Source: Fibrobacter succinogenes (GTDB lineage: Bacteria > Fibrobacterota > Fibrobacteria > Fibrobacterales > Fibrobacteraceae). From it: 32,119 nucleotides of DNA. A program made the position numbers and the translations under genes. Where the stretch lies: positions 1 through 32,119 of the forward strand of contig CADCGB010000044.1 of the NCBI GenBank assembly GCA_902800815.1, given 5' to 3'. Every line of letters starts with the position of its first letter. Positions within the stretch are counted from its first letter, which is position 1. The notes under the pieces are model-generated. The model ran no database searches. It saw only the letters and a list, made by a program, of their open reading frames with translations, and was not told the origin of the DNA. This document shows positions 7,978-15,520 of the stretch, in pieces.

Positions 7978-9927
7978 ATGTTCGGATTTTACCGTTTCGC
8001 ATGCGTTTCTCCGGTGTTGAAGGTGGCCGATACCGCCTACAATACCGAAGAGATTATCAGGAGCGCGAAAATTGCTACCTCTAACGGGGCGGCTTTTGTC
8101 GTTTTCCCGGAACTCTGCATTACGGGTTATACCTGCAGCGACTTATTTCACCAGGAACTGCTTTTGCAGAATAGTTCCCGCAGTTTGCTGAAAATAGCGG
8201 AAGCCTTAAAGGATAGCGATGCCGTGATTGCGGTGGGCTTGCCTCTTCGGATTTACGGTCGTCTCTACAATTGCGCCGCTTTTTTGCAACGTGGTCGCGT
8301 TGTTGCTGTTACGCCGAAAATTCACTTGCCGAACCAGCGCGAATTCTACGAGAAACGGCATTTTTCCAGCGGGCGCGATTTACTGCGTGGAGATGCGGGT
8401 AATGGCTATGCGCCTCTCCGCTGTTTTATTGACGGTGCGGGCGAGGTGCCTATCACGAATTTTATTACTGTGAAGGGCTGCGCATCTTGTAATTCGGGTT
8501 CCGAAGTCCGCGTGGGCGTGGAACTTTGCGAAGACTTGTGGACACCGGCGCCACCCAGCGGGGAACTTGCTCTTGCGGGTGCGAACGTCATTGTGAATCT
8601 CTCTGCAAGCGATGCGCTTGTAGGCAAGCGTGATTACCGCAGGAATTTGGTGATGAACCAGTCGGCGCGTTGCATGGCGGCCTACGTGTACGCCTCCGCC
8701 GGAGTGCACGAATCTACGACGGATATGGTCTTCAGTGGCCACCTGATGATTGCGGAAAACGGGAGCATGCTCACTGAAAGCAGGCCGTTCTCGCGGGAAA
8801 CCGAAATCGTCTATGCCGACGTGGACGTGGAACGGTTGAATATGCAGCGCCTGAGCGAAGGCTCGTTCCAGGATTTTGATAGCCGTGCCATCATCGCGCG
8901 GGCGGCAACACTTGATGGCCTGCGTGCTTGTGATGCGCTACAGTACCATTATGTGTCGCCGACGCCCTTTGTACCGGGGAGCATTGAAACCCGCGATATA
9001 AATTGCACGGAGATTTTCAATATACAGTGCGCGGGACTTGCCAAGCGCCTCGAGGCAACACGCAGCAAGCGTGCAGTGATTGGCCTGAGCGGCGGGCTCG
9101 ATTCTACGCTCGCTCTTCTTGTGGTTGCGGAAACGTTCAAGTTGCTGAACCATCCGGCTTCTGAAATTCTCGCGCTCACGATGCCTGGATTCGGCACTAC
9201 CAATCGCACCAAGAACAATGCGGTTGAACTAGCGGAACTCCTGGGCGTGGAACTGCGCACTGTCGATATCCAGAAGGCATGCCTCCAGCACTTTGCCGAC
9301 ATCGGGCACGACCCGCAGAAACTAGATGTTACCTACGAGAACGTGCAGGCCCGCGAGCGTACGCAGATTCTGATGGACATCGCGAACAGCGAAGGCGGAA
9401 TCGTCATCGGCACCGGCGATTTATCTGAAATCGCGCTCGGCTGGAGCACCTACAACGCCGATCACATGTCCATGTATGCGGTGAATTGTGATATTCCCAA
9501 GACCCTCGTGCGGCACATCGTGAGTTGGTATGCTGACAGGTCTGCGGCCCTTGCCGCCGTTCTCAAAGACATCCTCGACACGCCCGTCTCGCCGGAACTT
9601 TTGCCCGCTGATTCAAGCGGCCAGATTGCACAAAAGACAGAAAGCATTCTCGGCGCCTACGAGATACACGACTTTTTCCTGTATCATTTCGCGAAATACG
9701 GTGCCACTCCCGAAAAGCTTCGCTTCCTCGCGAAATACGCCTTCAAGAACCAGCACTCTGACGATGAAATCGACAAGGCTCTCGCCGTCTTTATCCGGCG
9801 ATTCTTTACGCAGCAATTCAAGCGCAGTTGCATTCCCGACGGCCCGAAGGTCGGAACCATCTCGTTATCGCCCCGTGCCGACTGGCGCATGCCCAGCGAC
9901 GCATCGGCATCTGACTGGATGAACTAG
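7978..9927 (+). CDS. nadE: Glutamine-dependent NAD+ synthetase
   Basis: Last step of NAD synthesis: amidates deamido-NAD with ammonia channelled from glutamine, using ATP. It has 649 residues, the long two-domain form. The N-terminal nitrilase-type glutaminase carries the triad Glu45 (FPELCITGY), Lys114 (TPKIHLPNQ) and Cys184 (VELCEDLW). The C-terminal ATP-pyrophosphatase domain carries the PP-loop LSGGLDSTLALL near residue 370 and GTGDLSEIALGWSTY. The start ATG fits the usual N-terminus (GFYRFACVSPVLKVAD), but its ribosome site is weak (GCGGAA). It begins 40 bases after gltD with no terminator visible between, so read-through from the nitrogen-regulated operon is plausible. Its stop overlaps that of the convergent aas gene. 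Confidence 0.95.
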   Translation: MFGFYRFACVSPVLKVADTAYNTEEIIRSAKIATSNGAAFVVFPELCITGYTCSDLFHQELLLQNSSRSLLKIAEALKDSDAVIAVGLPLRIYGRLYNCAAFLQRGRVVAVTPKIHLPNQREFYEKRHFSSGRDLLRGDAGNGYAPLRCFIDGAGEVPITNFITVKGCASCNSGSEVRVGVELCEDLWTPAPPSGELALAGANVIVNLSASDALVGKRDYRRNLVMNQSARCMAAYVYASAGVHESTTDMVFSGHLMIAENGSMLTESRPFSRETEIVYADVDVERLNMQRLSEGSFQDFDSRAIIARAATLDGLRACDALQYHYVSPTPFVPGSIETRDINCTEIFNIQCAGLAKRLEATRSKRAVIGLSGGLDSTLALLVVAETFKLLNHPASEILALTMPGFGTTNRTKNNAVELAELLGVELRTVDIQKACLQHFADIGHDPQKLDVTYENVQARERTQILMDIANSEGGIVIGTGDLSEIALGWSTYNADHMSMYAVNCDIPKTLVRHIVSWYADRSAALAAVLKDILDTPVSPELLPADSSGQIAQKTESILGAYEIHDFFLYHFAKYGATPEKLRFLAKYAFKNQHSDDEIDKALAVFIRRFFTQQFKRSCIPDGPKVGTISLSPRADWRMPSDASASDWMN

Positions 9928-12900
9928 GCGTGCTTGCCTTCGACAAGTTCGGTGGCGAGTTTCTTCATGCCTGGGAAATCCCACTTGCCGCTACCCAGTT
10001 TCGGGATGCTTTCGACGCTGAATACGCTCCCGGGCTGCATCAGGGGCGGCATGCCGGACTTGCGCAACTTGCGGGCAATATCTTCCGGGTCTTCCGCTTC
10101 CTTCACGAGCAAAACAATGCGTTCGCCCTTCGAGGAATCGGGCACTGCCGTGACGGCGAATTCCTTGCCATCAAGAATCTTCGTTTCGCCAATGCGGAGT
10201 TCAACTGCGGTAAGCGAAATCATTTCTCCTCCGAGTTTCGCGAAGCGGCTATATCGCCCGAGAATCTTCACGAATCCTTCTTCGGTAATGATGCACTTGT
10301 CGCCGGTCTTGTACCAACGCCTTCCTTCGGTATTAAAGACAACGTTGTTTGTCTTTTCCTCATCCTTCAGGTAACCCTTCATCACCTGCGGGCCGGTGAC
10401 GGCGAGCATGCCTTCGGCGCCTTGCGGCAGGAACTCGTTTGTCTCGGGGTCAATGATGGCGGCAACAGTACCGGGAGGCGGCATGCCGATGGTATCGGGG
10501 TCGCTGCACTTTTCCATGGTGAGGAAGTCATCTAAGAGCACGTTGGGCGCGTTTATCGTTGCGAGCGGGGTGAGTTCCGTGCAGCCGTAACCTTCGTAGA
10601 TGTCCTTGCCGAACTTGAGTTTGAACGCCTCGCGCATTTCGGGACGCAACTTTTCGGCACCCGCGATAATGTAGCGGAGCGTATCAAGGCACATCGGGTG
10701 AACCCAGCGGTTTATCGCAATCGCGCGCAGGAACGTGGGGGTGCCCATGAGAATGGTCGTCTTGTACTGGGCGCACACGCGGGCGAGCGTCTTGATGTCG
10801 GTCGGGTCAGGGCAGAGCACCATGGGCACGCCATCAAGGAGGGGCAGGATAAACGTGAGCGTGAACCCGAACGAATGGAATAGCGGGAGCAGAGCCGTCA
10901 TCACGTCGGTACGGCGCAGCTTGATGACGTTATCGCTTTGGAGTGCGTTCGAGATTACGTTCTTGTGCGTGAGTTCTACGCCCTTGGGCGTGCCTTCCGA
11001 GCCCGAACTGAAGAGGATTACGGCATCGTCATTCAACTTTGCAGATGTGAACCAGAGTGGTCTTAAAATGCTCTTGGGGCATGTACGGATAATGAATGCC
11101 GAGACGAACCTTCCGAGCGTGGAGAGTTTCTTTTCTTCGTCATCGAGGTAGACAATCTTGTATTTTTCTGCAATGTGGGCGAAGTCTGCATTCCTACCGC
11201 ATAGTTTATCTAAAAATGCGTGCGTCGTGACGACGGTGGAAACTTCGGCCTTCTCGATACAGCCGAGGATGGTGTCCACGGGGGAGGAATAGTTCAGGTT
11301 GACGCTCGTCTTGCCGGTGCCGAGAATCGAGATAATCCCGAGTGCGGCGTCGCGGCTCGTCGGGAGCATGAACCCGACATTTCTTTCGTTCTTCGCGACA
11401 GACTTGATGGACTTGCCAAAGTGATGGCAGAGGCGTATCATGTCGTAGCCGTTCACGTGGTTGCCCGCGGGGTCGATGAGTATGGGGCGGCTGCGGCGCT
11501 TGCGCATCGCCTTGAACCAGAGTGGAATGATGGATTCGGAACGATCCATCGCAAGATCCCATATATCGCTGCCGAGGAACTGCAGGTCCTTGCGGATTTC
11601 CTTTTCGGATGCATTTGTGGGGAGCGGCTTGGAGAACCCGACGCTTATCACGCGGTTGAACGCCTGCGGGCGCATCACGCATTCGGATGCCTGGCTGTAG
11701 CGGCTGCCCCAGAGCCCCTGGATGTAGAACGGGATTATCTGCGCGCCGGTGTTTTCGATTGCCTTGCTGTAGTCGAGCGAGAACTTCGAGACAAACGGGG
11801 TCTTGGAAACTTCGCCTTCGGGGAAGATGACCACGGCTTCGCCGTTCAGGAGCGCCTTGCGGATTTGCTCCATGGCGGGTGCGGGGTCGCGGCGGTTGAT
11901 GTCGATGACGAATTTCCCGTGCAAGAACCAGCGCTGGTACCAGTCGGCAAACGTGTTGCGGTTGCTTGCGATGCGGAGCGGTCGTGGCGAAGACATCTGG
12001 AGCACGGCCCAGTCAATGAAGCTGAAGTGCGGGCCAACCAAAAGGATGGGGCCCGTTTCGGGAATGTTCTCGACGCCCTTCACGATAAAGCGGTAGCGGA
12101 AAACGAAGGCGAACGCGAAGCGGAGTGATGCGCGCAGGAGTGTCATGGGAGTCTGCTTCAGGTTCATGATAAAGCAGAGCGCGAGGATTACCGCGAGAAT
12201 CATGAAGCAGTAGTCCATCGTGATGGGCGTGAAAATCAGGAGCAACGTCTGCCCGCCCATGATAAGCACGAGAAATGCCATCTGGATCATGTTCGCGACA
12301 GCGTGTATGCGGCCTGCGGTATCGGGGCGTGTGTAACTCTGCAGTACGGTGCGCAAGATGACAAATCCGGCGCCGGTACTGAACCCGATGATGCCGTAGA
12401 GTGCTGCCTGCAGCCAGTCGTTATGCACGAATGGGATGGCGAACATCGTGATGGCGGAAGCGGCCGCGGCAAACGGGATGAGTCCGGTTTCGACGAAGCC
12501 CTTGGAAGCCCAGCTGGCAGAAAGTGCACCGACGAAGTAACCCGCGGCAACGATGAACATCGATATGGGAATGACCGCCGTGTTGAGCATGTCGTTCATG
12601 TTCTGGATAAGGATGAGGAATATTTGCGTTACGCCCCAGAAGGCGCTGAGCCCGAGGATGGAAAGGCGCACGATAGGGTGGCTCCAGGTGGCGGCGAAGT
12701 TCCGCATGGGGGAGCGCATCTTGAGTTCGGTGTGCGTCTCGCCGACCCGAATGAAGAATGCGGCAAGCGTAGAGACTGCGCTCAGGCCTAGATAAATCCA
12801 GAGCGTAAGGTCGATACTTACGGGGGAATCCGGGCGGCCCGAGAGGCCCATCGCGAAGAACGCGGCCGCTGCGGTTCCAAGGACAGAGAGTGCCATGTAC

Positions 12901-13322
12901 CACGAGTTTATCTTCACGAGGTCTTCGTTCTTGACGATTTCCTTCATTATCCCGAGTTTTGCCGGAGTGAGGACCGCGAGGAACACGCCGTATAGGCCCA
13001 GCAGGCCGTAGGCCACCCATTCGGCACCCGCGACGTAGCAAACGACAATCGCAATGACGGAGGCAAGCATACCCACGGACGACCATGCCATCACGCGACC
13101 CTTGTGGAAGTGCCCCGCAAAGTAACTTGCGGCGGGCATCATGAAGATGCTCGGGGCAAAGATGGCAACCTGCAGGAGCATGCTGCGCCACCAGAAGGCG
13201 GAACCTTCGAACGAGAACGAAAGCCAACGCTGGAAGTGGACGAAAAGGCCCATCTGCACGAAGATGCTACAAAAGACGAATAGCAGGAACAGCAGGGCGC
13301 TCGGGTACTTGCTCAGTTTCAT
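9924..13322 (-). CDS. aas: Lysophospholipid transporter / PlsC acyltransferase / acyl-ACP synthetase fusion
   Basis: A 1132-residue membrane protein with three modules: residues 1 to about 400 form a 12-helix MFS transporter like LplT; about 410-600 a PlsC-type acyltransferase with the HX4D motif in GPHFSFIDW and a FPEGEVSKT motif; about 640-1132 an AMP-binding acyl-ACP/acyl-CoA synthetase with FSSGSEGTPKGVELTHKN, YGCTELTP and YKTGDKCIITEEGFVKILGRYSR. In characterised systems LplT flips lysophospholipid inward and Aas re-acylates it, so this fusion probably remodels phospholipids at the inner membrane. The ribosome site GAGG lies 4 bases before the ATG. It is a single gene facing nadE; the two stop codons share the palindrome CTAG at 9924-9927. 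Such triple fusions are known in other bacteria. Function is by homology. Confidence 0.9.
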   Translation of the reverse strand: MKLSKYPSALLFLLFVFCSIFVQMGLFVHFQRWLSFSFEGSAFWWRSMLLQVAIFAPSIFMMPAASYFAGHFHKGRVMAWSSVGMLASVIAIVVCYVAGAEWVAYGLLGLYGVFLAVLTPAKLGIMKEIVKNEDLVKINSWYMALSVLGTAAAAFFAMGLSGRPDSPVSIDLTLWIYLGLSAVSTLAAFFIRVGETHTELKMRSPMRNFAATWSHPIVRLSILGLSAFWGVTQIFLILIQNMNDMLNTAVIPISMFIVAAGYFVGALSASWASKGFVETGLIPFAAAASAITMFAIPFVHNDWLQAALYGIIGFSTGAGFVILRTVLQSYTRPDTAGRIHAVANMIQMAFLVLIMGGQTLLLIFTPITMDYCFMILAVILALCFIMNLKQTPMTLLRASLRFAFAFVFRYRFIVKGVENIPETGPILLVGPHFSFIDWAVLQMSSPRPLRIASNRNTFADWYQRWFLHGKFVIDINRRDPAPAMEQIRKALLNGEAVVIFPEGEVSKTPFVSKFSLDYSKAIENTGAQIIPFYIQGLWGSRYSQASECVMRPQAFNRVISVGFSKPLPTNASEKEIRKDLQFLGSDIWDLAMDRSESIIPLWFKAMRKRRSRPILIDPAGNHVNGYDMIRLCHHFGKSIKSVAKNERNVGFMLPTSRDAALGIISILGTGKTSVNLNYSSPVDTILGCIEKAEVSTVVTTHAFLDKLCGRNADFAHIAEKYKIVYLDDEEKKLSTLGRFVSAFIIRTCPKSILRPLWFTSAKLNDDAVILFSSGSEGTPKGVELTHKNVISNALQSDNVIKLRRTDVMTALLPLFHSFGFTLTFILPLLDGVPMVLCPDPTDIKTLARVCAQYKTTILMGTPTFLRAIAINRWVHPMCLDTLRYIIAGAEKLRPEMREAFKLKFGKDIYEGYGCTELTPLATINAPNVLLDDFLTMEKCSDPDTIGMPPPGTVAAIIDPETNEFLPQGAEGMLAVTGPQVMKGYLKDEEKTNNVVFNTEGRRWYKTGDKCIITEEGFVKILGRYSRFAKLGGEMISLTAVELRIGETKILDGKEFAVTAVPDSSKGERIVLLVKEAEDPEDIARKLRKSGMPPLMQPGSVFSVESIPKLGSGKWDFPGMKKLATELVEGKHA

Positions 13323-13504
13323 AAAACCTCAAAAGATATTCAAAGTTAGTATTATGGCTTTTTTTATCCACTAGGGGTAAAGTTTGTAAATAACTTACTT
13401 TTTACTCACGCGACGGTTGGCGCGTTTATTGTACCCAAGTGTTTCCATATAAACGCAAAATTTTATAAATTTTATTACTCGAAACGCGGATTAAAAGGAA
13501 ACCG
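13323..13504. promoter_or_regulatory. Divergent intergenic region aas / trpCF
   Basis: AT-rich 182-bp spacer holding the upstream regions of both genes. A tentative trpCF promoter is TTTCCA (13442-13447), 16-bp spacing, TATAAA (13464-13469), giving a start near 13476. For aas only a weak -10-like sequence is seen around 13350. I see no attenuator or terminator hairpin here, unlike the region before trpB. Confidence 0.35.
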
Positions 13505-15082
13505 ATGAGCGAAGACATTCTGGCAAGAATCGTGCGCATGCGCCGTGAAGATATCGAGCGACTGGGCTTGAATTTCGGAATCGAGATTCCGGAAAAGCGC
13601 CGTCGCGGGCACATCGAGTTCCTTGGAACTCCGGGTGCCATTCTCGAAGTCAAGCGTGCATCGCCCTCGAAGGGCGACATCGCTCCGGACCTTGACCCGG
13701 TAGGGCTTGCTGGCACGTATGCGGATGCTCATGCGCAGGCGGTCTCGGTGCTTACCGAAGGCAACTTTTTCAAGGGCTCGCTCCGCGACCTGATTGCCGT
13801 TGCCGATTCCATGGAAGAACGCGTAAAGAAGGGCCTGCATGCCTGTGCCGTTCTCCGCAAGGATTTCCTCCTGTTCGAAGATGAAATTGATATCGCGTAC
13901 CGTTGCGGTGCCGATGCGGTGCTCCTGATTGCACGTATCCTTGAAGACGAACAACTTATTAGGATGGCGAAGCGTGCGGAGCATTTTGACATGCAGGCGT
14001 TTGTCGAAGTCCGCGAGGCCGATGACTTGCGCAAGTTGAAGGTCGTGACGGACGCTCTCGGGGCTGCTGCCGCAAAGACGATTGTCGCTGGCGTGAACTC
14101 GCGCGACCTTGCCACGTTCCATACGGACCCGCTCGTTCCGGCGACTGTCCGCAACAGGTTGCCTGCGAAGGCGGTGTTTGAGTCGGGTATCCATAGCGCG
14201 GCCGATGCCGCGTATGCAAGGAGCCTCGGGTTTACGGGAATCCTCGTGGGTGAGGCGGTCGCGAAGAAACCTCCGCTCGCGAAGGAAGTTGTGGGATCGT
14301 TTGAGGCGGGTTGCGAAAATGCGCGCGGCAAGTTCTGGAAAAAATTTGCGGAACGTCGCGATGCCAGGCGCGAAGCCTGCGCAACTGCAGGCCCGAGTAA
14401 TGCGCGCTGCCCGCTGGTAAAGATTTGTGGCATTACCCGCGAAGAAGACGGCATGCTCGCTGCCGAACTCGGGGCCGATATGCTCGGGTTTGTTTTTAGT
14501 ACCACCAAGCGCCTTACGACGGAAGAATTCGTGCGCAGTTTCGCTGCGAAAATTCGCGCAGCCTGCACGCCCGAGAAAGCGCCGCTTCTCGTGGGTGTCA
14601 TCACCGATCCCGAATCCGTTGAAGGCAAGACCGCCATCAGGCTAGCACAGGAAGGCGTCCTGGATGCGGTTCAGTTCCATGGTGTCGCGACACCGGATGC
14701 ATGCCAGTGCGCGAAGGCGTTGAACGGCGCGAAAGAAACGACAAGCGACTTCGCGTGTTACGCAGCTGCCCGTGTGGGCGAACCCTCTGATTTCGATTAC
14801 GTTGCCGCTCTCCGCAGGAACGGCGAACCCCGCATCTTGCTGGATGCGAAGGTGGAAGGTATTCCCGGCGGAACCGGCAAGACTATTCCCGAATCGCTGC
14901 TCTTGGAGAAGGCGGGCGACCTGCCGCTCTGGCTTGCGGGCGGTATAAATCCCGAAAATGTCTTTACAATTTGTGAAAAATTCCACCCCGAACTGATCGA
15001 TGTTTCCAGCGGCGTGGAAGACGCTCCGGGCATTAAAAATCCCGAAAAAATGCACAAACTGTTCAAAATTTTGCAAAAATAG
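13505..15082 (+). CDS. trpCF: Fused indole-3-glycerol-phosphate synthase / phosphoribosylanthranilate isomerase
   Basis: Catalyses two consecutive steps of tryptophan synthesis: isomerisation of phosphoribosylanthranilate (TrpF domain) and ring closure to indoleglycerol phosphate (TrpC domain). It has 525 residues. The TrpC (beta/alpha)8 barrel spans about 1-265 with EVKRASPSKGD at 48-58, LRKDFL, LLIARIL, VAGVNSRDL, ESGIHS and GILVGEAV. The TrpF barrel spans about 303-525 with VKICGITREEDG (general-base Cys308), LGFVFSTTKR, VQFHG and LAGGINPENV. The order C-F matches the E. coli fusion. The ribosome site AAAAGGAAA lies just upstream. It is the first trp gene here, and lies upstream of the attenuator region rather than downstream of it. 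Confidence 0.96.
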   Translation: MSEDILARIVRMRREDIERLGLNFGIEIPEKRRRGHIEFLGTPGAILEVKRASPSKGDIAPDLDPVGLAGTYADAHAQAVSVLTEGNFFKGSLRDLIAVADSMEERVKKGLHACAVLRKDFLLFEDEIDIAYRCGADAVLLIARILEDEQLIRMAKRAEHFDMQAFVEVREADDLRKLKVVTDALGAAAAKTIVAGVNSRDLATFHTDPLVPATVRNRLPAKAVFESGIHSAADAAYARSLGFTGILVGEAVAKKPPLAKEVVGSFEAGCENARGKFWKKFAERRDARREACATAGPSNARCPLVKICGITREEDGMLAAELGADMLGFVFSTTKRLTTEEFVRSFAAKIRAACTPEKAPLLVGVITDPESVEGKTAIRLAQEGVLDAVQFHGVATPDACQCAKALNGAKETTSDFACYAAARVGEPSDFDYVAALRRNGEPRILLDAKVEGIPGGTGKTIPESLLLEKAGDLPLWLAGGINPENVFTICEKFHPELIDVSSGVEDAPGIKNPEKMHKLFKILQK

Positions 15083-15128
15083 GCGTTTTTGACCAAATTT
15101 AAATTTACAAAAATTTGCTTGTAACCTA

Positions 15129-15157
15129 TTGACAGACAAAGAATTAGTATATATATT
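15129..15157 (+). promoter_or_regulatory. Sigma-70-type promoter P1 in the trp leader region
   Basis: TTGACA (15129-15134), exactly 17-bp spacing, TATATT (15152-15157). This is one of the best -35/-10 matches in the window. Predicted start is about 15164. It lies 47 bases after the trpCF stop and would produce a short RNA ending at the terminator at 15256-15287. Confidence 0.75.
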
Positions 15158-15163
15158 GAATTT

Positions 15164-15287
15164 CATAAGGATGAAACGGGCAATCCGCTCTGGCCGCTAG
15201 CGGCAGGGTTCTCGGGAAAAGGGATTCAGGACTTGCCTTTTCATCTAGTGTTTCAGAAGGCTCCTCCGGGGGCCTTCAATTTTTTTT
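15164..15287 (+). ncRNA. Predicted short leader RNA or sRNA, about 124 nt, between P1 and terminator T1
   Basis: Bounded by promoter P1 and a strong intrinsic terminator. It contains a 9-codon mini-ORF at 15171-15200 (MKRAIRSGR, TAG stop) that starts within about 7 bases of the predicted 5' end; a perfect 12-bp palindrome GCCGCTAGCGGC (15193-15204) covering the mini-ORF stop; and a hairpin GAAAAGG/CCTTTTC (15216-15222 with 15236-15242). GCCTT (15235-15239) could alternatively pair with AAGGC (15257-15261) in the terminator's 5' arm, a possible but weak antiterminator. It may be a first-stage trp attenuator or an independent small RNA; the sequence does not decide. The mini-ORF has no Trp codons but three Arg codons. 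Confidence 0.45.
15256..15287 (+). terminator. Intrinsic terminator T1 (first leader)
   Basis: Stem GAAGGCTCC (15256-15264), loop TCCG, GGGGCCTTC (15269-15277), 9 bp with one G-U pair, followed by AA and a run of eight T (15280-15287). It would end RNA from P1 and any read-through from trpCF. Confidence 0.85.
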
Positions 15288-15308
15288 CAAAAATTTTGGG
15301 GCGACCCC

Positions 15309-15337
15309 TTGCCACCAAAAAGATACATTCCTAATTT
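15309..15337 (+). promoter_or_regulatory. Promoter P2 for trpL-trpBAEGD
   Basis: TTGCCA (15309-15314), 17-bp spacing, TAATTT (15332-15337). Each element is exactly 180 bp downstream of its counterpart in P1. Predicted start is about 15343-15346, at or just before the leader peptide ATG codons. The -10 is weaker than in P1, so P1 read-through could also feed the operon. Confidence 0.5.
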
Positions 15338-15344
15338 TGGCAAC

Positions 15345-15401
15345 ATGAAGATGAATTCTGCAATCCGTTTCAACCGTTGGTGGTGGGGCTCTAGAACATA
15401 G
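15345..15401 (+). CDS. trpL: Tryptophan operon leader peptide
   Basis: An 18-codon ORF reading MKMNSAIRFNRWWWGSRT, with three consecutive TGG codons at 15378-15386 and a TAG stop at 15399-15401. Tandem Trp codons immediately before a pause hairpin and terminator are the signature of ribosome-mediated attenuation: ribosome stalling at low charged tRNA-Trp changes folding of the downstream RNA. Two in-frame ATGs (15345, 15351) are possible. The second aligns with the start of the upstream mini-ORF. No Shine-Dalgarno sequence precedes either, and P2 predicts an almost leaderless RNA. Too short for most gene callers. Confidence 0.85.
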   Translation: MKMNSAIRFNRWWWGSRT

Positions 15402-15484
15402 AGTCCGGTTTTGCTGATTTCATCAAGTGCTTAAAATCAAGAATTGAAAAAGGCTTTCGGACTCACCGAAGGCCTTTAATTTTT
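15387..15484 (+). promoter_or_regulatory. trp attenuator (pause hairpin, antiterminator and terminator T2)
   Basis: Pause hairpin 1:2 is GGGCTCTA / TAGAGTCC around loop GAACA, directly after the Trp codons. The antiterminator is GAGTCCG (15401-15407), perfectly complementary to CGGACTC (15458-15464). Terminator T2 is AAAGGCTTTCGG (15449-15460), loop ACTCA, CCGAAGGCCTTT (15466-15477), a 12-bp stem with one G-U pair, then AATTTTT. CGGACTC overlaps the 3' half of the T2 5' arm and its loop, so antiterminator and terminator exclude each other. Stalling at the TGG codons would free strand 2 to form the antiterminator and allow transcription of trpB onward. Confidence 0.85.
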
Positions 15485-15520
15485 ACTCCGAGAACCTTTA
15501 ACCCTTAACGACTAACGACC

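Noticed and set aside
15083..15520. T-box leader for the trp operon
   Set aside because: No T-box consensus (AGGGTGG-type sequence) is present, and the Trp-codon leader peptide explains the region better.
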